Below, piece after piece: positions 44,497 to 53,194 of a DNA stretch of 64,000 nucleotides. The notes below the pieces were generated by a model, which was not told where the DNA came from, ran no database searches, and saw only the letters and a program-made list of their open reading frames with translations. A program made the position numbers and the translations under genes. Every line of letters starts with the position of its first letter. Within the stretch, counting starts at the first letter, position 1. Origin of the DNA: Pseudoduganella violacea (lineage in GTDB: Bacteria; Pseudomonadota; Gammaproteobacteria; Burkholderiales; Burkholderiaceae_D); assembly GCF_014191875.1 (NCBI RefSeq), contig NZ_JACHXD010000010.1, forward strand, positions 186,001 to 250,000, written 5' to 3'.

Positions 44497-46434
44497 ATGA
44501 TCCGACCTCTTTCCGTACTGGCCCTTTCCCTGGCGCTCTGCGGCGCCGCCCATGGCTTTGACCGCGCCGCCGTGCTGGCCGCCGACGACGCGCCCGCAGC
44601 GCCGAAAAGCAGCCCGCGCGAACACTACACCAAATACGAATTCCGCATTCCCATGCGCGACGGCGCGCGCCTGTTCACCACGGTCTATGTGCCGAAAGAC
44701 AGTTCGAAAAGCTATCCCTTCCTGATCGAACGCACGCCCTACAGCGCCGGGGTGCGCGAACAGGGCAAGCTGCAGTACGGCGTGGAGTTCTATCCCAAGT
44801 CGCTCGGCCCTTCGCGCGAATTCGAGCAGGCCGGCTATATCTTCGTGCGCCAGGACGTGCGCGGCCGCTATATGTCGGAGGGCAAATGGCAGGAGATGAC
44901 GCCGCACATCAACGCCCAGCGCGCGCCCGGCGAAGGCAATGAGAGCCAGGACATGCACGACACCATCGAGTGGCTGCTGAAGAATGTGCCGGGCAATAAC
45001 GGCAAGGCCGGCATCTACGGCATTTCCTATCCCGGCTTCTACACCTCGGCCAGCATCATCGATTCGCATCCGGCCATCAAGGCCGCCTCGCCGCAGGCGC
45101 CGGTGACCAATCTGTTCATGGGCGACGACGCCTACCACGGCGGCGCGCTGATGCTGGCGGCGAACTTCGACTTCTACTCCGCCTTCACCAGCGAGCAGAA
45201 TCCCACCGCCCAGCCGAAGAACTGGGAAAGCTTCGACTACGGCATGGCCGACGGCTACGACTATTTCCTCAAGCATCAGAGCCTGGCCAACATCCTGGCC
45301 CAGCTCCAGCCCAAGCAGCGCACCTATCTGGAGCCGACCATTGAGCACAGCTCCTACGACGCGTTCTGGAAGTCGCGCGATATCGCGCCGCACCTGAAAA
45401 ACGTGCGCGCCGCCGTGCTGACCGTGGGCGGCTGGTTCGACGCGGAAGACCTGCAAGGCCCGTTCACCACCTACCAGGCCATCGGCCGCAACAACCCCGG
45501 CATCTTCAACGGCCTGGTGATCGGCCCCTGGTCGCATGGCGGCTGGGCCGGCGGCGAGGGCCGCAATCTGGGTCCGGTGAAATTCGACAGCAAGACTTCC
45601 GAGCACTTCCGCCAGAAGATCCAGTTCCCCTTCTTCGAGCAGCATCTGAAAGGCGTGAAGCCGGAACAGGCCACGGCCAATGTGAACGCCTTCGAAACCG
45701 GCAGCAATGTCTGGCGCCAGTACAGCGCCTGGCCGCCGCAGCAGGCCAAGGCGCGCACGCTCTACTTCGGCGCCAACGGCACCCTGCACTGGCAGCAGCC
45801 GGCGGCCGGCGGCGGCGAGTACGACGAATACGTCAGCGATCCGAAAAAACCGGTGCCGTATATCGGCTACGCGGCCACCGGCGTGCCGCGCGAATACATG
45901 GTGTCGGACCAGCGCTTTGCCTCCAGCCGTCCCGACGTGCTGGTCTACCAGAGCGAGGTGCTGGAAGAAGATGTGACGCTGGCCGGCCCGGTCGCGCCCA
46001 AGCTCTTCGTCTCCACCAGCGGCAGCGACGCCGACTGGGTGGTCAAGCTGATCGACGTCTATCCGCAGGAGTATCCGGCGCCGGCCAAGGAAGACGGCGC
46101 CAGCGCGGTGAAGATGGCGGGCTACCAGCAGCTGGTGCGCGGCAATCCCCTGCGCGGCAAATTCCGCCACAGCTTCGAAAAGCCGGAAGCGTTCACGCCC
46201 GGCAAAGTGGAAGCGCTGAACTTCCAGCTGGGCGACGTCAACCACACCTTCCGCCGCGGCCACCGCATCATGGTGCAGGTGCAAAGTTCCTGGTTCCCGC
46301 TGATCGACCTGAATCCGCAAAAGTTCATGGACATTCCAAAAGCGAAGCCTGAGGACTTCCAGAAAGCCACCCAGCGCGTGTACCGCGCGCCGGCCACGCC
46401 GTCCGGTATCGCGGTGCAAGTGCTGGCGCGCTAA
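44497..46434 (+). CDS. CocE/NonD family hydrolase, exported
   Basis: This is a serine hydrolase of the X-Pro dipeptidyl-peptidase/cocaine esterase family (645 residues), acting on esters or amides. It has a signal peptide (MIRPLSVLALSLALCGAAHG), an alpha/beta-hydrolase domain with nucleophile Ser177 in GISYPGFYTS, and oxyanion-side RTPYSAGV. His is in GPWSHGGW near residue 347. A C-terminal jelly-roll (about 450-645) contains RRGHRIMVQVQSSWFP. Start at 44497 because the signal peptide begins there; no strong ribosome site is visible. Related enzymes process beta-lactam acyl groups, so substrate cannot be named. Confidence 0.9.
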   Translation: MIRPLSVLALSLALCGAAHGFDRAAVLAADDAPAAPKSSPREHYTKYEFRIPMRDGARLFTTVYVPKDSSKSYPFLIERTPYSAGVREQGKLQYGVEFYPKSLGPSREFEQAGYIFVRQDVRGRYMSEGKWQEMTPHINAQRAPGEGNESQDMHDTIEWLLKNVPGNNGKAGIYGISYPGFYTSASIIDSHPAIKAASPQAPVTNLFMGDDAYHGGALMLAANFDFYSAFTSEQNPTAQPKNWESFDYGMADGYDYFLKHQSLANILAQLQPKQRTYLEPTIEHSSYDAFWKSRDIAPHLKNVRAAVLTVGGWFDAEDLQGPFTTYQAIGRNNPGIFNGLVIGPWSHGGWAGGEGRNLGPVKFDSKTSEHFRQKIQFPFFEQHLKGVKPEQATANVNAFETGSNVWRQYSAWPPQQAKARTLYFGANGTLHWQQPAAGGGEYDEYVSDPKKPVPYIGYAATGVPREYMVSDQRFASSRPDVLVYQSEVLEEDVTLAGPVAPKLFVSTSGSDADWVVKLIDVYPQEYPAPAKEDGASAVKMAGYQQLVRGNPLRGKFRHSFEKPEAFTPGKVEALNFQLGDVNHTFRRGHRIMVQVQSSWFPLIDLNPQKFMDIPKAKPEDFQKATQRVYRAPATPSGIAVQVLAR

Positions 46435-46452
46435 GCCGTTTCCCCTCCCTTT

Positions 46453-46486
46453 CCCGGGGCCGGAAGCATCGGCCTTCCGTCCCGGG
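46453..46486 (+). terminator. Hairpin after the CocE gene
   Basis: Paired arms CCCGGG (46453-46458) with CGGAAG (46461-46466), and CTTCCG (46474-46479) with CCCGGG (46481-46486), form a two-part stem around a 7-base loop. There is no T-run, so termination is only a possibility. Confidence 0.4.
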
Positions 46487-46686
46487 CAAGACCTTATGCT
46501 GGTCAGAAAAGGCCGGTGCTGCAAGTGATTTGTATTTTCGCCACTCCGAAATTTTAAGCATGCTTGGCTGCGGTTTTGTGTGGGATGATCGCCGGTGCAT
46601 CTGATTGTGCAGCGCGTCAAACTCCCGCCCTGCAACCCTGTGCACGGGCGGGCCATCCCCGATGTTCGCCACTTAGGAGTCCGAAG

Positions 46687-47751
46687 ATGAAACTGTCATC
46701 CTCGCTTGCCGCTTCCGCCATTCTGCTGGCCGCCGCTCCCTGGGTCCACGCCAGCCCGCCCTTGCCGGCGCTGGGCGCCGACCAGAATGCCACTTCCGTC
46801 TCGGGCCTCTCGTCCGGCGCTTTCATGGCGGTGCAATACCAGGTCGCCTATTCCAATTCCGTGGTCGGCGCCGGCGTGGTGGCGGGCGGCCCTTACTACT
46901 GCGCCGCCAACGGCTTCCTCGCTTATGCCGCCATCTGCATGGGCCAGGTGCCGTTCGTGCCGCCCAATCCGGCCTTGATGGCGTCCGCCGCGCGCAGCTT
47001 CGCCGACGCCGGCCAGATCGACCCGCTCACGGGCTTGAACAAGGCGCGCATCTACGTCTTCAGCGGCACGCGCGACACCGTGGTCTACCAGCAGGCGGTG
47101 AACGCCACCGTGTCCTTCTTCAAACAGGTGGGCGTGGACAAATCGAATGTCCAGTACGTGAACAATGTGCCGGCCGGCCACGCGCTGCTGACGCCCTCCT
47201 TCGGCAATCCCTGCGCCGACAATGCCGCGCCCTATATCAGCCACTGCACCGTGCAGCAGCAGGCCTACGACCAGGCGGGCGCCATCTTCAACCACATCTA
47301 CGGCAATGCCAGGCCGCCGGCCAGCAACCTGTCGGGCCAGATCATCAAGTTCAACCAGCGCGAGTTCGCCAAGGCCGATAGCGGCATGGCGGAGGATGCG
47401 TTCGCCTATGTGCCGAAAGCCTGCAGCGGCAGCGGCAATGCCTGCAAGGTGCACGTGGCCTTCCACGGCTGCCTGCAGTCCGCTGAATCTGTGCAGGACG
47501 ATTTCTACGGCAAGACCAGCTACAACGCCTGGGCCGACACGAATAACATCATCGTGCTGTATCCGCAGGTGAACAAGTCCGACATCCCGTTCAACCCGAA
47601 CGGTTGCTGGGATTGGTTCGGCTACACCGACAGCAATTACGCGCTGAAATCGGGACAGCAGATGGTGGCCGTGAACGCCATGGTCAAGCGCCTGACCGCC
47701 GCGCCGACCAGCGTGCAGGCCGCCGCCGTGACGGACGGCGTGTCGCGCTGA
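46687..47751 (+). CDS. Extracellular short-chain PHA (PHB) depolymerase family esterase
   Basis: The 354-residue secreted protein has a signal peptide (ending WVHA, about residue 23). The catalytic domain carries the lipase box GLSSG with Ser42 near the N-terminus, which is the circularly permuted arrangement of type-2 PHB depolymerases. Other features are FSGTRDTVV for the catalytic Asp and CKVHVAFHGCLQS with WDWFGY. There is no C-terminal substrate-binding domain, so it may be an oligomer hydrolase or polyester esterase. AGGAG lies 7 bases before the ATG. It follows the CocE gene by about 250 bases. Confidence 0.88.
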   Translation: MKLSSSLAASAILLAAAPWVHASPPLPALGADQNATSVSGLSSGAFMAVQYQVAYSNSVVGAGVVAGGPYYCAANGFLAYAAICMGQVPFVPPNPALMASAARSFADAGQIDPLTGLNKARIYVFSGTRDTVVYQQAVNATVSFFKQVGVDKSNVQYVNNVPAGHALLTPSFGNPCADNAAPYISHCTVQQQAYDQAGAIFNHIYGNARPPASNLSGQIIKFNQREFAKADSGMAEDAFAYVPKACSGSGNACKVHVAFHGCLQSAESVQDDFYGKTSYNAWADTNNIIVLYPQVNKSDIPFNPNGCWDWFGYTDSNYALKSGQQMVAVNAMVKRLTAAPTSVQAAAVTDGVSR

Positions 47752-47830
47752 ACCCGCGGGCTGTTGCCGCCGCCGGCTTTTTCTCGTCTGCCGCGCGCAA
47801 GGCGGCGGCGATTCTCGCTACACTGGAGGC

Positions 47831-48802
47831 ATGAACAACTCCAGAAAAATGGCGGCGGCCGCAGGCATGATGGGCTTTGTCTGGGCCGGGCTGACGGCCG
47901 TGGTGGCGGCCAGCCAGCGCAAGCTGCTGTTCAATCCCAACGTCAAGCGCGAGGTGCGCAGCCCGCGCAGCAGCGGCCATCGCACGCGCGCCGTGGTGCT
48001 GCGCGCGGCCGACGGCACCAAATTGGCCGGCTGGCTGATGACGCCGCGCCAGCCCGGCCCCTACCCCGCCGTGATCTATTTCGGCGGCCGCTCGGAGGAA
48101 GTGTCCTGGGTGGCGCGCGACGCCGGCACCCTGTTCCCCGGCATGGCGGTGCTGGCCATGAATTACCGCGGCTACGGCGAATCGCAGGGCGAGCCGGGCG
48201 AAGAACATATGGTGGAAGATGGGCGCATGCTGTTCGACTGGCTGCGCGATAGCGCCAACGCCGATGCGGCGCGCATTGCCGTGGTGGGCCGCAGCCTGGG
48301 CTCCGGCGTGGCGGTGCAGGTGGCGATGGAACGCGCCGTGCATTCGATCGTGCTGATCACGCCCTATGACTCCATCCTGGCGCTGGCGCGGCGCCGCTTC
48401 CGCGCCATGCCGATCGGGATGGTGCTCAAGCACCGCTTCGAATCGGTCAAGCATGCCGAGCGCCTGACCGCGCCGACCTATGTGCTGCGCGCCGCCAGCG
48501 ACGATGTGGTGCCGCACTCGCACACCGATGAACTGGTGACGCGCCTGAACCGCCTGCACCTGGACGAGACCGTGCCCGGCACCGATCACATGAATATTCC
48601 CTATCTGGAAATCACGCAGCGCAAGATCGCGCAATTCCTGTCGACGCAATTTGCCCAGGCCACTGAGCAAGCCGGCGCAAGGCCGGCGGCAACTAGCCAG
48701 GTTTCGCCGCCAGCGCCGCCGGTGCTGGCAGGCGGCGCAGCAGGAATGCTTGCAGGGGTTGCTCCAGCCAGCGATATACCGCCAAAGCAAGCAGCACGGT
48801 AA
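47831..48802 (+). CDS. Membrane-anchored alpha/beta hydrolase
   Basis: The 323-residue serine hydrolase has one N-terminal transmembrane helix (about residues 8-28) and a hydrolase domain. It has NYRGYGESQGEPG, nucleophile Ser155 in GRSLGSG, Asp in DDVVPHSH and His in TDHMNIPY. A typical relative is the S33/BAAT-like group of peroxisomal or bacterial esterases. The last 36 residues (after AGARP, Ala/Pro-rich) are encoded over the end of the convergent acyltransferase gene by 110 bases and look like an overrun rather than a domain. CTGGAGG precedes the ATG. Confidence 0.85.
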   Translation: MNNSRKMAAAAGMMGFVWAGLTAVVAASQRKLLFNPNVKREVRSPRSSGHRTRAVVLRAADGTKLAGWLMTPRQPGPYPAVIYFGGRSEEVSWVARDAGTLFPGMAVLAMNYRGYGESQGEPGEEHMVEDGRMLFDWLRDSANADAARIAVVGRSLGSGVAVQVAMERAVHSIVLITPYDSILALARRRFRAMPIGMVLKHRFESVKHAERLTAPTYVLRAASDDVVPHSHTDELVTRLNRLHLDETVPGTDHMNIPYLEITQRKIAQFLSTQFAQATEQAGARPAATSQVSPPAPPVLAGGAAGMLAGVAPASDIPPKQAAR

Positions 48803-49772
48803 GTACCAGCGTCAGCGCCAGGAAAGCCGATGTCCCGCCATGCCAACCGGCGAGTCCCCAAGCGCGGCCGGCCGGTCCCAGCACGAAACTGTGCGTCAGG
48901 TACAGGCTATAGGACGCGCCGCCCAACAATACAATACCGCGCCGCAGGCTGGATACGCGGCCGGCGCCAATCGACGGCTCCGCAGCCAGGCCGCAAACGA
49001 ACATCGCCCCCAGCGCCGCCAGCGGCGAGAACAGCTGCGCCCCTTGCCACCACTGGATGCCGATGCAGTAGGCCAGGATAAAACTCAGCGCCAATGCTGC
49101 CTGGATCCGGAAGCTGAGCCGCCACACCCGCTGCCCCAGTGCCAGGCGCCACCAGCCCAGCGCCATCCCGGCGCAGAAGCACAGCAGGATGGGGGCGCAC
49201 CAGAATGCCAGCAGCTGTTCAGGTCCGCTGCCCGGCGCCGGATTCAGCCACAGCCCGGCCCCCACGGCAGCGCCCATCAAGAGCAGCAAGCCGGCCACGC
49301 CGCGCCCCAGCTTCTGCGTCAGGGCGAGGGCAAACAGGGCATAAAAGAGCATTTCATAATTCAGGGTCCAGCCCAACCCATAAACCGGATGCCAGTAACC
49401 TTTGGCGTTCTCGTAAGGGATAAACAGCAAGGACTTGAACATGGCAGCCAGCGACGGCGCTTCGCCGCTCAGCGCCAGCTTCAAGGCGTAGATCAGCGTG
49501 GCCAGCCAATACAGCGGCACAACGCGGATGCAGCGGCGCCAGAAAAATGCCAGAGGCTGCGCGCCGGGCGCGCTGCGGTCGCGCGTCGAAATCACCATGA
49601 TGTAGCCGCTGATCATAAAGAACAGTTCCACCCCCAGCTTACCCAGCGCTTCAGCCTGCGCCATATCCACGGTGTCGACACCGGCCTTGCGCTTGATCGT
49701 AAACAGGGCATGGTTCAGCCCCACCAGCAGCGCGGCCACGGCGCGCAGCAGCTGAAGCGAGTCGATTTTCAT
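48693..49772 (-). CDS. Acyltransferase 3 (OafA/YrhL) family membrane protein
   Basis: This inner-membrane acyltransferase (359 residues) probably modifies cell-surface polysaccharide. It starts MKIDSLQLLRAVAALLVGLNHALF, then KLGVELFFMISGYIMVI, the usual first helices with the family His (LNHA) and RxxR region (FFWRRCIRVVPLYW). There are about ten hydrophobic helices and no C-terminal SGNH domain. The start at 49772 lies 1 base after the stop of the upstream esterase gene. Its 3' end overlaps the convergent hydrolase frame by 110 bases. Confidence 0.9.
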   Translation of the reverse strand: MKIDSLQLLRAVAALLVGLNHALFTIKRKAGVDTVDMAQAEALGKLGVELFFMISGYIMVISTRDRSAPGAQPLAFFWRRCIRVVPLYWLATLIYALKLALSGEAPSLAAMFKSLLFIPYENAKGYWHPVYGLGWTLNYEMLFYALFALALTQKLGRGVAGLLLLMGAAVGAGLWLNPAPGSGPEQLLAFWCAPILLCFCAGMALGWWRLALGQRVWRLSFRIQAALALSFILAYCIGIQWWQGAQLFSPLAALGAMFVCGLAAEPSIGAGRVSSLRRGIVLLGGASYSLYLTHSFVLGPAGRAWGLAGWHGGTSAFLALTLVLTVLLALAVYRWLEQPLQAFLLRRLPAPAALAAKPG

Positions 49773-49773
49773 C

Positions 49774-50613
49774 TTATCCGGGCTTGAACGCGCTGCGGAA
49801 GGCACGCAGCGCGGCCGGGTGGTAGACCGTCAGGTGGGTTTCGTCGGGCAGCGGCGCCAACTGCCAGCGCAGGCCTTCGACCTTGCTGCCGGCCAGAGCG
49901 GCCTCCAACTGCTGCGCCAGTTCCGGCATGCCTTTTTCGCCGCTGGCCGCCACGTACAGGGTTTTATCGAGGCGCTTATGGGCGCGCAGCCTGGCGCCGG
50001 CCTGTTGCAGCAGCTGGCGCTTGTTCCACCATAGACTTGGATCGATGGCGATATAGGTGTCGAACAGTTGCGGCTCCTGCAGGAAGGTTTCCATCACGAA
50101 CAGGCCAGCCAGCGACTCGCCGATGATGGCGCTTTCCTGCGTGGTGCGGTAGCGCGCCTTCACCTGCGGCATCAGCTCTTCCCGGATAAAGCTGCGGTAA
50201 GCCGCCGAACCGCCCACCACGGGGGCGATCTTGCGGTCTTCGGCAACTTCGGTGGGGCCGGTCAGGTCGCGCCGGCGCTGGGTGTTTTCTATGCCGACCA
50301 GCATGAAGGAGCGCATGGTGCCGTTGGCCACCGAAACCTGCAGCAGGCCGGCCACATGCAGGAAGTCTTCGGCCAGGCCGCCATCCGGCATATACAGCAC
50401 CGGCAGCGGCGCGTCGGGCGCGTCGTTCCAGCCGCGCGCCATATACACATTGATGCGGCGGGTTTCGCCCAGATGGCGGGAATCGATGGTGAAGGTGTCG
50501 CCGATGGACAGCGGAGCCGCCTTGCTGAATGCCTCCGCCGCCTGCAGCGGGCTGAATGCCGCCGCTGCCACCGTTGCTGCCATTGCTGCCAGAACCTTGC
50601 GTCTTGCCGTCAT
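49774..50613 (-). CDS. Exported esterase (IroE/Fes-like alpha/beta hydrolase)
   Basis: The 279-residue protein has a signal peptide starting MTARRKVLAAMAATVAAAAF. The mature enzyme belongs to the esterase-D/IroE type: RRINVYMARGW, PVLYMPDGGLAEDF, nucleophile Ser167 in GESLAGLF, and a His late in LPDETHLTVYHPAALR. Relatives hydrolyse siderophore esters or short acyl esters. It is followed directly by an acyltransferase gene on the same strand, so they are co-transcribed. No siderophore genes are seen. Confidence 0.87.
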   Translation of the reverse strand: MTARRKVLAAMAATVAAAAFSPLQAAEAFSKAAPLSIGDTFTIDSRHLGETRRINVYMARGWNDAPDAPLPVLYMPDGGLAEDFLHVAGLLQVSVANGTMRSFMLVGIENTQRRRDLTGPTEVAEDRKIAPVVGGSAAYRSFIREELMPQVKARYRTTQESAIIGESLAGLFVMETFLQEPQLFDTYIAIDPSLWWNKRQLLQQAGARLRAHKRLDKTLYVAASGEKGMPELAQQLEAALAGSKVEGLRWQLAPLPDETHLTVYHPAALRAFRSAFKPG

Positions 50614-50728
50614 GCGCCTGCCTCCCGTGTTTTTTGAAGGGCAAGTCTATGAAAAGATGGGGGATTTGTCCACAACGTTCGGCAAGCGGAGATTGTGCTG
50701 GAACGCGTTCTGGCGGATAATTTCGGCC

Positions 50729-50977
50729 ATGAACGATACTACTACCCGCCCCCCACTGCCCGATCACCTGTCCGTCGACCCACGCAGCCCGCACCATGTC
50801 GCGGCCGTGTTCGAGTTCGATATCGGCATCAAATTCAATGACAAAGACCGCTTCGACGTCGAGGAATACTGCATCAGCGAAGGCTGGATCAAGGTGCCAG
50901 CCGGTAAAACCCTGGACCGCAAGGGCCGCCCCATGCTGATCAAGCTGAAGGGCAAGGTCGAAGCCTTCTACCGTTAA
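50729..50977 (+). CDS. DUF3297 family small protein
   Basis: The 82-residue protein is a typical DUF3297 member: PLPDHLSVDPRSPHHVAAVF near the start, followed by DIGIKFNDKDRFDVEEYCIS and GKTLDRKGRPMLIKLKGKVE. The family is widespread in proteobacteria and its function is unknown. It is monocistronic and ends at a bidirectional terminator. Confidence 0.9.
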   Translation: MNDTTTRPPLPDHLSVDPRSPHHVAAVFEFDIGIKFNDKDRFDVEEYCISEGWIKVPAGKTLDRKGRPMLIKLKGKVEAFYR

Positions 50978-50982
50978 TCCAC

Positions 50983-51011
50983 AGGCCACGGCATCCACCG
51001 TGGCCTTTTCA
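50983..51011. terminator. Bidirectional intrinsic terminator
   Basis: A 9-bp stem (AGGCCACGG at 50983-50991 and CCGTGGCCT at 50998-51006) with a 6-base loop is followed by TTT and CATTT on the plus strand. It separates the convergent DUF3297 and nitroreductase genes. Confidence 0.8.
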
Positions 51012-51013
51012 TT

Positions 51014-51631
51014 TCAGGCAAACTCCATCACTTCCGCCAGCGGCCTGCGCGGCTTCTGCGGCCAATTTTCCTGCGTGGCGTAGCCCACCGTCACCAGCAT
51101 CACCGGCACATCGCGCTCGGACAGGCCGAATTCGCGCGCCACGCCCTGCTGATCGAAGCCGCCCATCGGGCAGGTATCCAGACCCATGCCCTCGGCCGCC
51201 AGAATCAGCGTCATGGCCGCCAGCGAGGCGGAGCGGATCGCTTCATCGCGCTGCAGTTGCGGATTGTCGTGGTGCGCGCCGTGCGCCATCCCCACCCAGC
51301 TTTGCAGCATCGAAGCGTTGATGATGCCGGCATCGAGCGAAGGCTGCAGCGCGCCGGCCAGTCCCTCATGCGCGGCCAGCGTGCCGCAGACGATGAAGGT
51401 GACGGCAGCTTCCGCCACTTTTTTCTGGCCATAGGCGACGTCCAGCAGGCGGGCCTTGGCCTGCGGCGAACGCACGGCCACGAATTTCCAGTTCTGGAAG
51501 TTGTAAGCCGATGGCGCCAGCGTCGCCAGGCGCACCAGTTCCGCGACTTGCTGATCGCTCAGCGCGCGGCTGCTGTCGAAGTTGTTGACCGAGGTGCGGG
51601 ATTCAATCAGGTTTTTAATATTTTCGTACAC
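51014..51631 (-). CDS. Nitroreductase family protein
   Basis: This FMN-dependent reductase of 205 residues probably reduces nitroaromatics, quinones or similar with NAD(P)H. It has VNNFDSSRALSDQQVAELVR and LATLAPSAYNFQNWKFVAVR (FMN-binding N-terminal motifs), then AAEGMGLDTCPMGGFD and PVMLVTVGYA. Translation starts at GTG (51631) with AGGAG six bases upstream, located at the end of the EamA transporter gene, so the two form an operon. The divergent MarR regulator is a likely controller of both. Confidence 0.9.
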   Translation of the reverse strand: MYENIKNLIESRTSVNNFDSSRALSDQQVAELVRLATLAPSAYNFQNWKFVAVRSPQAKARLLDVAYGQKKVAEAAVTFIVCGTLAAHEGLAGALQPSLDAGIINASMLQSWVGMAHGAHHDNPQLQRDEAIRSASLAAMTLILAAEGMGLDTCPMGGFDQQGVAREFGLSERDVPVMLVTVGYATQENWPQKPRRPLAEVMEFA

Positions 51632-51632
51632 A

Positions 51633-52514
51633 TCAAGCTCCTAAAACACGTTGTTGTGGCGCGGCGGCTTGCGCCCATTGTACGGCCAGCACGCTGCCGA
51701 ACACAGTAATCAATCCCAGTAGTGACCAGCCGCGCATGCTCTGTCCCAGCAAGGCCCAGCCCAGGATCACGGCGGTCAAAGGGCTGAGCAGGCCAAGCGA
51801 GGACACGGCCACCGGCGACAGGCGCGCAATGCCGCGGAACCACAAGGCGTAAGCGACCAGGGCGCCAGCCAGCGACAGATAGGCATAGCCCATCACCGCG
51901 CCGCTGCCCAGCGCCGGCAGCGGCGGATCGGCCAGCAGCGCCAGCGGCAGCAGCATCGCGCCGCCGGCCAGCAACTGCCAGCCGGTGAAGGCCAGCACCG
52001 GCACATCGGGACGCCAGCGGCGCGCCAGATAGGTGCCGGCCGCCATGCAGGCCGCCCCCGCCAGGGCGGCGGCGATGCCCAGCGCATCCCAGGCGGCGCC
52101 CGGCGTCAGCAGCAGGGCCGCCATGCCGAGCACACCGGCGACGCTGGCCCAGACCGCAACGCGCGCCGGCCTTGCGCCATCCAGCGACCAGGCCATGCCC
52201 ATCACCAGCAAGGGCTGGATGGCGCCGACCACCGCCGCCACGCCACCCGGCAGCCGGTAGGCGGCGACAAACAGCAAGGCCTGGAAGCAGCCGATATTCA
52301 GCGCCGCCAACAGCGCCAGCCGGCCCCAGTCGCGCCGCGCCGGCAGGCGCCGCACGAACAGGCTGAGTAACAGGCCGGCGGGCAGGCAGCGCAGCAGGGC
52401 CGCCGTGAACGGCCGGTCCGGCGGCAGAAAGGTGGTGGTGACGATATAGGTCGAACCCCAGATGACCGGCGCCAGCGCGGTCAGCAAGACATTTCCCCAG
52501 GATATGCGCGGCAT
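51633..52514 (-). CDS. EamA (drug/metabolite) family exporter
   Basis: The inner-membrane carrier (293 residues) has ten hydrophobic helices in two EamA repeats, with APVIWGSTYIVTTTFLPP in the first and PVAVSSLGLLSPLTAVILGW in the second. The start at 52514 (MPRISWG) lies 6 bases after GGAG; ATG codons at 52526 and 52517 are also in frame. It is divergent from a MarR-type regulator and upstream of a nitroreductase, an arrangement typical of drug or aromatic-stress response units. Substrate is not known. Confidence 0.9.
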   Translation of the reverse strand: MPRISWGNVLLTALAPVIWGSTYIVTTTFLPPDRPFTAALLRCLPAGLLLSLFVRRLPARRDWGRLALLAALNIGCFQALLFVAAYRLPGGVAAVVGAIQPLLVMGMAWSLDGARPARVAVWASVAGVLGMAALLLTPGAAWDALGIAAALAGAACMAAGTYLARRWRPDVPVLAFTGWQLLAGGAMLLPLALLADPPLPALGSGAVMGYAYLSLAGALVAYALWFRGIARLSPVAVSSLGLLSPLTAVILGWALLGQSMRGWSLLGLITVFGSVLAVQWAQAAAPQQRVLGA

Positions 52515-52528
52515 CATGCTCTCCATTT

Positions 52529-52577
52529 ATCTTCAATTCAAGATAATTATTCCAGCTTATAATCTTGAGATCAAGAT
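52529..52577. promoter_or_regulatory. Twin MarR-type operators between the EamA and MarR genes
   Basis: Two related 16-base palindromes, ATCTTCAATTCAAGAT (52529-52544, one mismatched pair) and ATCTTGAGATCAAGAT (52562-52577, perfect), lie 33 bases apart centre to centre, about three helical turns. A TATAAT box at 52558-52563 overlaps the second, as expected for autorepression of the MarR gene. Confidence 0.7.
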
Positions 52578-52595
52578 AAATTTAAGGAAAATCCG

Positions 52596-53126
52596 ATGGC
52601 GAAGAAACGGCCGGCCGATGCGGTCGACAAGATACTCGAACAATGGAACCGCGAGCGCCCGGAACTGGACGTGGCCCCCATGGGGACGATCGGCCGCCTG
52701 AAGCGCTGCGCGGCGCTGGTGCAGCGCCGCCTCGACGCGGTGTTTGCCGCCCATGGCTTGAGCAGCTGGGAATTCGACGTGCTGGCGACACTGCGCCGCT
52801 CGGGCGCGCCCTACTGCCTGGCGCCGACCCATCTGTTTTCGGCGCTGATGATCACCTCCGGCACCATGACCCACCGCCTGAAAGGGCTGGAAACGCGCGG
52901 CCTGGTGCAGCGCCTGGCCAATGCAGAGGATGCGCGCAGCATTCTGGTGCAGCTGACGGACGACGGCTTGCTCCTGATCGACCGCGCGGTGGCGGCCCAT
53001 GTGGACAACGAGCGCCGTATCCTGGCGCCGCACAGCGGCAGCGAATTGGCCGCGCTCGATGCCAGCCTGGCGCGCCTGCTGGCGGTGCTGGAGCCGGCCG
53101 ACGACGGTGGAAACAGCCGGACTTAG
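52596..53126 (+). CDS. MarR family transcriptional regulator
   Basis: The 176-residue protein has a winged-helix MarR domain (about 30-150): LSSWEFDVLATLRRSGAPY, the recognition helix LFSALMITSGTMTHRLKGLE and the wing RLANAEDARSILVQLTDDG. A basic leader (MAKKRPADAVDK) precedes it. It is divergent from an EamA exporter and nitroreductase operon, which it probably represses by binding the twin palindromes between the genes. AAGGA lies 7 bases before the ATG. The inducer is unknown. Confidence 0.92.
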   Translation: MAKKRPADAVDKILEQWNRERPELDVAPMGTIGRLKRCAALVQRRLDAVFAAHGLSSWEFDVLATLRRSGAPYCLAPTHLFSALMITSGTMTHRLKGLETRGLVQRLANAEDARSILVQLTDDGLLLIDRAVAAHVDNERRILAPHSGSELAALDASLARLLAVLEPADDGGNSRT

Positions 53127-53194
53127 ATAGCCCCGCTCCGCGCGCCAGGTACGCTCCCTTGCGAAGCCGCGTCGAACAGCCGCAATCCGGCCGC

